A stretch of DNA of 64,000 bases, from the NCBI GenBank assembly GCA_023053685.1, contig JALIGW010000032.1, forward strand, positions 6,805,456 to 6,869,455. The letters are read 5' to 3'. Below are positions 56,601 to 61,453 of the stretch, piece after piece (position 1 is the stretch's first letter; each line of letters begins with the position of its first letter). This DNA comes from Diadophis punctatus similis. Lineage: Eukaryota; Chordata; Lepidosauria; Squamata; Dipsadidae. Position numbers and translations under genes: made by a program. The notes under the pieces are model-generated. The model saw nothing but the letters and a program-made list of their open reading frames with translations, ran no database searches and was not told the origin of the DNA.

Positions 56601-57285
56601 GGAGGATAGGAAAAAGTAAAACTCCTGGCCTCTGAAGCTGAAGACAAGGAGGGCAGGGCCAAAGGGGAATGGTGCACCCCTGGGGTATCAGACTGCCTGA
56701 AGACCTTCCACCAGGGACTGAATTCAGGCCCAGTGGGTGGAAAGCCACGGGTCCTCCATGTCCTCCTTTAAGGGCCTGCTCCAGGGCTCTTTGGGCTCGG
56801 AGGAGCGGTTCCCACTCTCAATCCCCCACCCACCCGCGCCTCTGCTGTCCTCCCCCCCCCCGCTGCTTCCCGCCCTCTCCCTATTAGCACCGCAGGGTCT
56901 TTGGCCGGACCGCCGTAGGCCTGGAAGGCAATTCCGCCTGCAGGCGCAGGGCCGCTGGGAGCCAAGATGGCCAAGGCCGTTCCAGAAAGGCGCGGGATCT
57001 CCTGCGAAGCTGGGCGGAAGATGCTGCTGTGGCCCGCAGCGCCGCAGCTCTCCCAGGCTTCCCGCGCCGGCGCGGCTCACGTTCAGCACCGCGGCAGGGG
57101 AGAGCTCCGAGCGCCTGGCCGAAGGGCTCCGGGCGGCTCCTTCAGCACCAGGCGCCCCGGACAGCTCCCGCCCGCCCGCCCGCCCGCCCTCCGCCCTCCG
57201 CGCACTCACCGGCCGGCGGGCGCAGGCTGAGCCCGGCGAGCAGCTGGAGCAGCAGCTGGAGCCGCCCGAGAGCCGCGCCGCCCAT
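26274..57285 (-). CDS. TMEM8B: Transmembrane protein 8B (long, signal-peptide form)
   Basis: Thirteen exons join in phase into 798 residues: 57210-57285, 35485-35674, 34747-34954, 34029-34162, 33133-33404, 32102-32457, 31739-31835, 31476-31599, 29930-30072, 29505-29683, 28651-28797, 27080-27196 and 26274-26627. Order: signal peptide (1-25); beta-rich ectodomain with [17 protein letters not shown]-like [11 protein letters not shown]...CECKAG (about 500-545); then seven membrane helices with the CREST pattern (S592, H596 and D599 in FFSTFYHACDQ; H730 and H734 in IHSIWH). The relative PGAP6 (TMEM8A) is a GPI-specific phospholipase A2, so hydrolase activity is inferred. The C-terminus [17 protein letters not shown] separates TMEM8B from TMEM8A, as I recall them. 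M312 matches the start of the 472-residue human form, giving 487 residues here. Confidence 0.92.
27080..27196 (-). CDS. TMEM8B: TMEM8B exon 12
   Basis: 39 codons, phase 0 both ends: [20 protein letters not shown] and [13 protein letters not shown], two helices. The acceptor's pyrimidine tract is only about 15 bases long before a transposon-derived block begins (27211 onward). Confidence 0.95.
27211..27840. mobile_element. Interspersed LINE-like repeat at the exon 12 acceptor
   Basis: Begins 'tagaatagaattctctattggccaagtgtgattgg', a sequence I recall as very common in snake genomes. It continues through 'tcttgtgtctagttgtcttgg' and 'gtatacaggtcctcaatgg' to 'gattcctctgtagaag'. The family name is uncertain. 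Confidence 0.65.
28651..28797 (-). CDS. TMEM8B: TMEM8B exon 11
   Basis: 49 codons, phase 0: [20 protein letters not shown] and [20 protein letters not shown]. It carries the conserved His and Asp residues of the CREST core. Confidence 0.95.
29505..29683 (-). CDS. TMEM8B: TMEM8B exon 10
   Basis: Completes the EGF-like module (GWSGWGCTD) and the first membrane helices ([32 protein letters not shown]). Ends ACG|GTGAGG. Confidence 0.95.
29930..30072 (-). CDS. TMEM8B: TMEM8B exon 9 (EGF-like)
   Basis: CCTGCAG acceptor, G|GTGAGT donor. Reads [28 protein letters not shown] and [11 protein letters not shown]. Confidence 0.95.
30310..30890. mobile_element. LTR-like AT-rich block with a nested palindrome
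   Basis: Has TATATAAAG (about 30754), a T/C-rich run and AATAAA (about 30820) in the order seen in LTRs. No matching 5'/3' termini or target duplication was found, so the class is tentative. It lies between TMEM8B exons 8 and 9. Confidence 0.3.
30533..30647. repeat. Palindromic fold-back MITE, 115 bp
   Basis: The left arm ACACAGGGGTCTCCAACC and right arm GGTTAGAGACCCCTGTGT are near-perfect inverted repeats, and complementarity continues inward (acttgtggacttcaact / agttgaagtccactagt). A single strand could fold end to end. Confidence 0.85.
31476..31599 (-). CDS. TMEM8B: TMEM8B exon 8
   Basis: Reads [20 protein letters not shown] and [20 protein letters not shown] acceptor, AAG|GTAGGG donor, phase 1 to 2. 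Confidence 0.93.
31739..31835 (-). CDS. TMEM8B: TMEM8B exon 7
   Basis: 32 codons: [20 protein letters not shown] and SVTCQT. CCTTTAG acceptor, G|GTAAAG donor. Confidence 0.92.
32102..32457 (-). CDS. TMEM8B: TMEM8B exon 6 (contains start of short isoform)
   Basis: Contains M312 ([10 protein letters not shown]), a proline-rich linker, then [20 protein letters not shown] and [27 protein letters not shown] acceptor. The donor GTG|GTGCGT was chosen over one codon earlier because it preserves alignment with the family. Confidence 0.92.
33133..33404 (-). CDS. TMEM8B: TMEM8B exon 5
   Basis: Reads [37 protein letters not shown] and [19 protein letters not shown] acceptor, G|GTGAGC donor. Confidence 0.92.
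34029..34162 (-). CDS. TMEM8B: TMEM8B exon 4
   Basis: Reads [20 protein letters not shown] through NRSLLY. CCCACAG acceptor, AA|GTGAGT donor, phase 0 to 2. Confidence 0.92.
34747..34954 (-). CDS. TMEM8B: TMEM8B exon 3
   Basis: Reads [38 protein letters not shown] and LAAHLPKE. The same block is present in TMEM8A, which supports the long form. GAGCAG acceptor, AAG|GTGAGT donor. Confidence 0.93.
35485..35674 (-). CDS. TMEM8B: TMEM8B exon 2
   Basis: CTTTCCCCAG acceptor in phase 1, GT|GTGAGT donor. Reads [39 protein letters not shown] and DRSITV, the family's first ectodomain segment. Confidence 0.92.
36150..36755. repeat. Composite interspersed repeat ('gtgggcgtggc' / 'accggtagcaaccc' type)
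   Basis: Opens with 'ttactaccactctgtgggcgtggc' and closes with 'gaccgcaccggtaggaacccaccactg', ends also seen in the MITE at about 53951-54121. The interior includes GC-rich sequence whose frames resemble no protein. Confidence 0.5.
37577..37966 (+). mobile_element. CR1 LINE 3' end
   Basis: Terminal CR1 block from 'cggttgcaggaactgtgtatg' to 'ttccaactctgttattctatttt'. In TMEM8B intron 1. Confidence 0.8.
38430..38590. mobile_element. Penelope-like terminal fragment
   Basis: Carries 'cccaaaggtgctttttcaagaggcaactgg' type sequence and an inverted partner 'ccagttgcctctt', then 'gggacaaccatgacctggatgactg', all shared with 61130-61200. Confidence 0.45.
39133..39146. repeat. Target-site duplication, left copy (half-LINE A)
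   Basis: AGAAAATTAATATC, repeated exactly at 47636-47649, brackets the 39147-47635 element. Confidence 0.9.
39826..40779 (+). pseudogene. L1 ORF1p-type gene of half-LINE A, one nonsense codon
   Basis: The frame starts at MASKPGKTV (39826) and would run 317 codons. A coiled coil (about [20 protein letters not shown]) is followed by the RRM with FAIRVRGL and [17 protein letters not shown], then a C-terminal domain ending [23 protein letters not shown] at 40558-40560 replaces a leucine codon seen in copy C, cutting the C-terminal domain. ORF1p is a trimeric RNA chaperone that coats L1 RNA. Confidence 0.85.
41532..42950 (+). CDS. L1 ORF1p (copy B), N-terminus uncertain
   Basis: The open frame gives up to 472 codons, but only the part from about 41800 resembles ORF1p. 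A coiled coil with repeated INETNEKI heptads is followed by the RRM ([24 protein letters not shown]) and the C-terminal domain ([35 protein letters not shown]), then a charged Gln/Arg tail. The ATG equivalent to the half-LINE start (41722) is followed at once by TAA and is out of frame. Indels in the A run at about 41729 and the C run at about 41804 probably broke the N-terminus. Translation from 41532 would use former 5' UTR. Confidence 0.75.
   Translation: METKVKSGGLFLLPAPSLKTLNFKLLFDLAGEEKKKDLIEFLLAVWLLVSGFFFLTIKTEVIGNGLKKKPPLLEHQRVQTALLSILLKYQPPPQPLTLPMLQDALKSMQTELAAGFNFKINETNEKISAINERINETNEKIQEVSDDIAIRNKEIREDIINAFSGLATNYEIMEEEMQEIKQTTTVLGARVGEVENKIEREEAEMIIMQYRCMEFAIRVRGVKENKQENLKEIMLEAFELALGVKKEELAWQIEKIYRVNSWVARNRNLPRDIVIYFTTRTLRNDILQATFVNKLQVEGQEVMTMKEIPSKMLKARKEYTFLVEELRRQQVKYRWEIPSGLVVTFMGVRYRLNTVQKARDFYEDVLLPGSPKPPEGKQQQEREELLKVVQEGAVSLAIEMEQNLELNRQEMIKEQRQTRTAKRRQEMRQQRQQMATQDTPKSEAVGGARLKEKSKVDLQGVLHTLRKPRDGK
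42940..46688 (+). pseudogene. L1 ORF2p endonuclease/reverse transcriptase, one-base deletion near the start
   Basis: An ATG at 42940 overlaps the ORF1 stop by 11 bases and leads into an L1 endonuclease start. One base is missing at about 42969, where the conserved NG of the endonuclease should be. From 42975 the frame is open for 1237 codons. Order: AP-type endonuclease (LQETH; GDWNG; SDHSP), reverse transcriptase ([47 protein letters not shown] at about 45019-45040) and the Cys-rich C-terminus (CWRCECEDA...WWSC). Translation from 42975 would lack the first endonuclease strand, including the metal-site Asn, so target nicking is probably lost while reverse transcriptase looks intact. Confidence 0.88.
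47636..47649. repeat. Target-site duplication, right copy (half-LINE A)
   Basis: Exact repeat of 39133-39146. Confidence 0.9.
47841..47900. repeat. (CAAA)n microsatellite ending a repeat tail
   Basis: About 12 CAAA units following 'ggacggcatataagaa', the terminal motif of several retroelements in this window. Confidence 0.9.
48919..48936. repeat. Target-site duplication, left copy (half-LINE C)
   Basis: AACAAGGCTCAGCTACCG, repeated exactly at 51541-51558. Confidence 0.95.
48937..51540 (+). mobile_element. ORF1-only half-LINE (HAL1-like) copy C, 2604 bp, uninterrupted
   Basis: Same layout as copy A: GGACTTCCGGTTTGG start, 5' UTR hairpin, ORF1, about 870 bases of AT-rich DNA, 'ctctgggaagtccggggggg', G-rich tract, AATAAA and A-rich tail. 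No ORF2 sequence is present between ORF1 and the tail. An 18-bp perfect duplication fixes both ends. That a second copy has the same internal structure argues that this is a replicating family rather than a chance deletion. Confidence 0.9.
49604..50673 (+). pseudogene. L1 ORF1p-type gene of half-LINE C, one frameshift
   Basis: The start MASKSGKIV at 49604 is in a different frame from the long open part (49744-50673, 309 codons). Comparison with copy A places a one-base loss at about 49725. The open part carries the coiled coil, RRM ([25 protein letters not shown]) and C-terminal domain ([38 protein letters not shown]), then an acidic/polar tail. An internal ATG at 49744 could still yield a protein with RRM and C-terminal domain. 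Confidence 0.85.
51541..51558. repeat. Target-site duplication, right copy (half-LINE C)
   Basis: Exact repeat of 48919-48936. Confidence 0.95.
51889..51995. repeat. Palindromic fold-back repeat
   Basis: Arms 51889-51925 and 51929-51965 are near-perfect inverted repeats with a 3-base loop, followed by 'aaggttggagacccctg'. Same family as 30533-30647. Confidence 0.85.
52072..52790 (+). mobile_element. CR1 LINE 3' fragment
   Basis: CR1 C-terminal frame ([36 protein letters not shown]) ending 'gggttggactagatgacctacaag' and (GTTAATCT)n. The first 60 bases are an inverted piece of the same 3' end. Confidence 0.85.
53130..53715 (+). mobile_element. LINE 3' end of a second family, nested in CR1
   Basis: The plus strand reads [20 protein letters not shown] and [19 protein letters not shown], the typical C-terminus of an L2/CR1-group LINE. 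It ends 'gttgggcggcatacaaatcc' and an (ATTAA)n tail at 53690-53720. Confidence 0.8.
53951..54121. mobile_element. MITE nested in CR1
   Basis: Termini 'cagtagtgggtt' and 'aacccaccgcagg' are imperfect inverted repeats, and TGGTCC flanks both sides. Sequence related to 36150-36755. Confidence 0.55.
54700..55685. other. TMEM8B intron 1 without a recognised exon
   Basis: No gene seen. Contains a 15-bp perfect inverted repeat (55193-55207 / 55241-55255). Confidence 0.4.
55690..56015. repeat. (GGAAA/GAAGG)n polypurine tract
   Basis: About 320 bases of almost pure A/G. The Lys/Glu-rich frame across it is an artefact. Confidence 0.97.
56060..56333 (-). mobile_element. hAT-type MITE, related to 21389-21581
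   Basis: The minus strand begins CAGGGGTCCCCAACCTTTTGG and continues 'cctcagggaccacc', 'taattttaaatccc' and 'gaccactaatatga', parallel to 21389-21520. The other end is unclear. Confidence 0.6.
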
Positions 57286-57720
57286 ACCGAGAAGTCCGCG
57301 CCGGGACGGGCCGCCGCGCTCGGGCTCCCGCAGAAGTGGCCGCAGCCATGACGTCGTCGGGGCCAGCTGCCGCCCGGGTGCCGCGCCTTCCCCATTGGCC
57401 CGGCGCGAGAGGCTGCCCGGGGAGGCCGCGGGTGCCCATTGGCCGGCACAGCCGCCGCTCACTCACCCGCGGAGCAGGAAGGCTCCGCCCCTGCCACGGC
57501 CTGGGGGCCGCCGCGCCGACCGGCTGTGCGCTTGCCCGGCGTGGAGGCGGCGGCGCCGGCGCAAGATGCAGGCCCGGAAAGCCGCGATTTGACCAGTGCG
57601 GAGCCGTTGGCGCCCGGAGCGGCGGACCCTCGGAATAAGGAGCGGGCCGGCGCAGGAGCTTGGAGGTTGCCTTCCGGCCTCCGGAGGGCCCTCGCAGGGA
57701 AGCGGGCACAGCGGGGCGCA
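56820..57720. promoter_or_regulatory. TMEM8B: CpG-island promoter of TMEM8B
   Basis: CpG-dense block around the signal-peptide exon. Inverted CCAAT boxes (ATTGG on plus, CCAAT on the gene strand) at 57394-57398 and 57438-57442 and a CRE-like TGACGTCG at 57349-57356 sit 65-155 bases upstream of the ATG. This is usual spacing for a TATA-less promoter. Confidence 0.8.
57210..57285 (-). CDS. TMEM8B: TMEM8B exon 1 (signal peptide)
   Basis: ATG at 57285-57283, then [20 protein letters not shown] and LRPPA, a good signal peptide, and a perfect G|GTGAGT donor in phase 1. That phase matches the acceptor of 35674 (phase 1), giving ...[12 protein letters not shown]. The link across 21.5 kb is inferred from phase, strand, CpG island and the lack of any other candidate exon. 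Confidence 0.8.
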
Positions 57721-57904
57721 GCAGGCCTGGGGAATGGCCGTCGGTACCTTATGCAGCTTAAAACACCATCTCCAGAAGTGGGGAGTCCCCCTCAGCAAGG
57801 TTTCCCCTGAAGGGGTTCAGGCAGTTGGAGACTTTCCTTGGCAGACTTTCACTTCCTATTCACCATTGCTGGCCGTGTGGACCTCAGCCACATTCTTCCC
57901 GTAT

Positions 57905-58290
57905 TTTAGATTTATTATTAGAGTTGGAAGGGACCTTGTAGGTCATCTAGTCCAACCCCCTGCTCAAGCAGGAGTTCCTACACCATTTGAGACAGATGGC
58001 AGTCCAGTCTCCCCTTGAAGGTCCCAAGTGTTGGGGCTCTCACATCTCCGCTGGCAAGCTGTTCCACTGGTTCTCACCGTCAGAAAGTTTCTCCTCACTT
58101 CCAGGTTGAATCTCTCCTTGGTCAGCTTCCATCCATTATTCCTTGTTTGGCTTTCTGGTGCCATAGAGAACAGCCTGACCCCCTCCTCTCTGTGGCAGCC
58201 CCTCAAGTATTGGAACACTGCTATCATGTCACCCCTAGTCCTTCTCTTCGCCAGACTGGCCAAGCTCAGTTCCTGCAACTGAGTTCCGGT
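57905..58290 (-). mobile_element. CR1 LINE 3' end
   Basis: Minus strand carries the CR1 terminus ([20 protein letters not shown] on the minus strand) and 'gggttggactagatgacctacaagg'. Very close to the copy at 14041-14662. Confidence 0.85.
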
Positions 58291-58315
58291 ATATTGCCTA
58301 CCCTCTGGGTTTAAG

Positions 58316-58935
58316 TGACGCTACCCATCCACCAAGTTAAATTCCTGCTTTATTTCATCAAATGATCCTGGTAATTTTCGCCTTATCTTTTTATTATTAT
58401 TACCTTTGTAGACTTTTCTTTTATCTACTATTACATTGTAATTTCCAATAATACAAATATTTTCCCATTGCAATTCTATCAGTTTTTTAAGTAATTTGGA
58501 ATAGAAGATTTTCTGGTTAATGTTAGGGGCATAAATTATTACAAGTAATATTTTCCTATATCTTGAATTTATTTCTACTATTAGTACTCTACCGTCTTCA
58601 TCAGTGTAAATAAGTTTTGGGTTTAACCATTTTTTAATATAAACTACTACTACTCTTTTTTTAACTGCCGCAAGAGCTGAAAAAAGTTTGCCTAATTTTA
58701 GATATTCCAAGGTAGTATTTTGTTCCTTTTTAATTTGAACTTACTGGAGACAAGTAATATCCGGGTTCTGTTTTGACAATCTAAATAATATTTTCTTTCT
58801 TTCAATCCATTAATGTTCATTGAGATTAAATTTTTTTCTCCTTCATCTCTTTTTTCACTATACACTTTCCTTTGAGCTTCCTTTCCTGAGTTCTGTCTGC
58901 GCTCTCGTTTTTGCACCTTCCCTTTCATACTTCTC
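58316..58935 (-). mobile_element. L1 fragment (ORF1/ORF2 junction, endonuclease N-terminus)
   Basis: Minus-strand frames read LISMNINGLKERK (endonuclease start) and later IIYAPNINQKIFYSKLLKKL and IGNYNVIVD. It is frameshifted. This is a different L1 subfamily from copy B. Confidence 0.7.
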
Positions 58936-59031
58936 TACTATCTTTCTCTCCCTCCTCTCCTGTACTATCATATTTTCTTCCGAGCATTGTTCCTCCTGAC
59001 TATCTTTTTCTGCTTCTCCTGCTCCGCACTG

Positions 59032-59436
59032 TCACGCCAACCCGGAAGTTTCCCTGCATTCTAGCTGGATCTCAGTCGAGTCAAGGAATAGAGCTAGCTG
59101 GTCTGAGTCCCCATCAAATTTTCCCCTGAAGTGAGGTGGTTCATTCAGCACTGCTTCTCCCTCCTGCTGTTGGCCCCTGTAGGCCTGCGCTCGATGTGAC
59201 TGGCCCTCTTCCTCGGCTCTAGTTTGGAGAGAGGAAGGGGGTTGTTTGCCCTGGATGGCCTGCCTGTTACATGGGAGAGGCACTGGCTGCAGTCCCGGGC
59301 TCTTTCTCCTTCTGGCTGGTGGAGAGGGGGGGGCTGCATTCTCGTGTGCGTCTCCTCCGTCCAAAAGGATCAGCTGTCCCTCCCCTCTCTTTTGGCTGGC
59401 ATGATGACTGCTCCTCCTGAATGGTGGCTTGGTCAA
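59032..59436 (-). mobile_element. Gag-like ORF fragment of an LTR retrotransposon
   Basis: A 134-codon open frame whose end reads PPHFRGKFDGDSDQLALFLD, resembling the start of Ty3/Gypsy-type gag capsid (pattern FDGDxxQLxxFL). The upstream part is Gln/Glu/Arg-rich. It is fused to L1 sequence on its 3' side. No protease or polymerase is nearby, so it is a remnant. Confidence 0.5.
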
Positions 59437-59695
59437 ATTCCTCCCTCAGTTGCTCTATGGAGCTCCCCAGGGGAAGAAGTAATGGCCAGACAGGGGAAAT
59501 AGAGAAGGTGCTGCTACAAATGACAGGCCATTCGGAAAAGGATGTCTTACTGGATCTTTTGTTTATTTATTAATTTTAAATAATCTCACTGTCAAGTGAC
59601 TCCGGGCGCTATTCAAAACAACCTGGCTGAAGTTTTAAAAACTAAAAAGAAAATACAAATGATAAATCAAGAGAATGACCTGGAAAATAGCAGTA

Positions 59696-59925
59696 GCAAT
59701 AGCACTTAGACTTATATACAGCTTTACACTGCTTTACAGCCTCTCTAAGCGGTTTACAGAGTTAGCATATTGCCCCCAACAATTTGGGTCTCATTTTACC
59801 CACCTTAGAAAAATGGAAGGCTGAGTCAACCTTGAGCCTGGTGAGATTTGAACTGCCAACTTGCAGGCAGTCAGCAGAAGTAGCCTGCTGTACTGCACTC
59901 TAACCACTGCGCCATCATGGCTCAA
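59696..59925 (-). mobile_element. tRNA-derived SINE
   Basis: Inverted relative of 15848-16090, with B-box complement 'ggtgagatttgaactgcc' and A-box complement 'ctgcactctaaccactgcgcc'. Confidence 0.75.
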
Positions 59926-60304
59926 TTTTTTTAAATTGAATCTAAAAGAAGGTTTATTTTAATTGAATCTACAAGGAAGTTTATTGTCAGGCCCAAACCC
60001 AGATTGCTGAGAAGATTATGGGGGCCTTGGGACGAAATCCTCAGAGATCAAGAACCAGGCATGTTGAGGGAAGAGGCGTCCGAGGGAGGGAGACGTGAGA
60101 AGAGGGAAGTGGCTGTGTTCCTTGCCTTCCTGCTTGGCTGCTCGGGCATCTCTGCCCTATGAGAACATGGCAAGAGAGCAGAGGCAAGATGGAGGCCAAG
60201 GGGAGCCAGCATGCTGGTGTTCTTGGTGGGTCATGGAACAATGAGGAGCAGGAGAAGTGGCCAATTTTTACTCAAGGATCATTAGATGCTCAGCAAGAAA
60301 GAGA

Positions 60305-60632
60305 AGAGAGATCTTTATACTTTTTGCAATTGATGGGGGGGAATCTGAAGGAGCGGATTCCTGGGGACCTTTTGAGCAAGTGAGATAAGGAAAAAGCCTT
60401 TGTCAAGCAAAGCTGCTGCAGATTCCACGCAAAGAGGAGGGGATGCTGAGACCCTCAAGCCTCACACTGATGGGGAGGGAAGAGCTCCCGTTTCTCGCCT
60501 CCCGCTTCCTAGGTGAGCTTTTTTTAGCTGAGCACTTTGCATTGTTCTGCTTGGGACAGGACAAAAAGGCTACCGGTATTTTGGCAGTGGAAACATAGCT
60601 GTGTTCGAACTGGGCATCATTCTGGAGCTGGC
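60305..60632 (-). repeat. Inverted copy of 4848-5175
   Basis: See 4848-5175. The two copies are about 55 kb apart in opposite orientation. This copy abuts the Penelope-like fragment. Confidence 0.7.
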
Positions 60633-60639
60633 AAAACAT

Positions 60640-61205
60640 AGGAGAACAAACTCATCAGGACTACATTCAGCAGTTCATCTGCATTTAAAAGACACAGGCC
60701 ACTCTTTTGAAGACAGCAGGGTCCACATTTTGGACAGAGAGGGCCTCTGGTTTGAGATGAGGGGTCAAAGAGGCCATCTATGTCAAAACTGAGCAGCCCT
60801 CCCTCAACAGAGGGGGAGGGATACGGCACCATCTGTCTCCTGTCTACAACACAGTCCTTTCAGCAGTCCCAAGAAGGCTCCACATTTGCACCACTCAGGT
60901 GACCCTGAGGACACAGATAAACCTCCAGGTGACCTCAATGACCCTCTAAAAGGATGCAAATGACCAGCTGTCTGCAAGGAGTATAAATCCTCCCATTCCC
61001 CACCGTCCAGTCAGAGTTGAAGAAGCTTCTTGGATGAGAAGCAAAACGTCTTCAAAGAAAAACCAGAAAGTCCAGTTTAATTTAATTTAATTTAATTAAA
61101 AGTTCTTATAGGCCGCCCAATCCCGCAGGACTCAGTTGCCTCTTGAAAAAGCACCTTTGGGACAACCATGACCTGGATGACTGAGAATCTCCATAGACAT
61201 TTTAC
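60640..61205 (+). mobile_element. Penelope-like element fragment with GIY-YIG C-terminus
   Basis: The plus strand reads SAVHLHLKDTGHSFEDSRVH and LDREGLWFEMRGQ. I associate this with the C-terminal GIY-YIG endonuclease region of Penelope-like elements. Terminal sequence with 'cttcttggatgagaagcaaaacgtcttc' and 'gggacaaccatgacctggatgactgag' follows, interrupted by a (TTTAA)n tail at about 61075-61105. Confidence 0.6.
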
Positions 61206-61453
61206 AAAAGGGGAGCTCTCTCTCATTCACTCACTCAAAAACCTGCTCCCCCCCCCCACGTTTCGCTCTTTCTCTCCAGAGGCACCTGGACGAAGTGGGA
61301 GGAGGTTAAAAAGACGAGGCGGGGGTGCAGCCATGCAGCAAAGCCTGATCGGCTTATTATTAACCTTGTCATTATGGGGGGGAGCCTCCTGAAAAGATGG
61401 GAAGGGAGAGATCCTGGCCCACACCCCTCCTCTCCTTGTGTGAACATCAAAGC

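Noticed and set aside
57206..57709. Upstream ATGs and longer frames over TMEM8B exon 1
   Set aside because: They give Pro/Arg/Ala-rich leaders typical of GC-rich DNA. The ATG at 57285 gives a clean signal peptide.
61025..61055. Hammerhead ribozyme in the Penelope-like fragment
   Set aside because: 'ggatgagaagcaaaacgtc' recalls the hammerhead core and such ribozymes are known in Penelope-like elements. The CUGANGA and GAAA positions do not both fit and I see no proper stems. An Infernal search would settle it.
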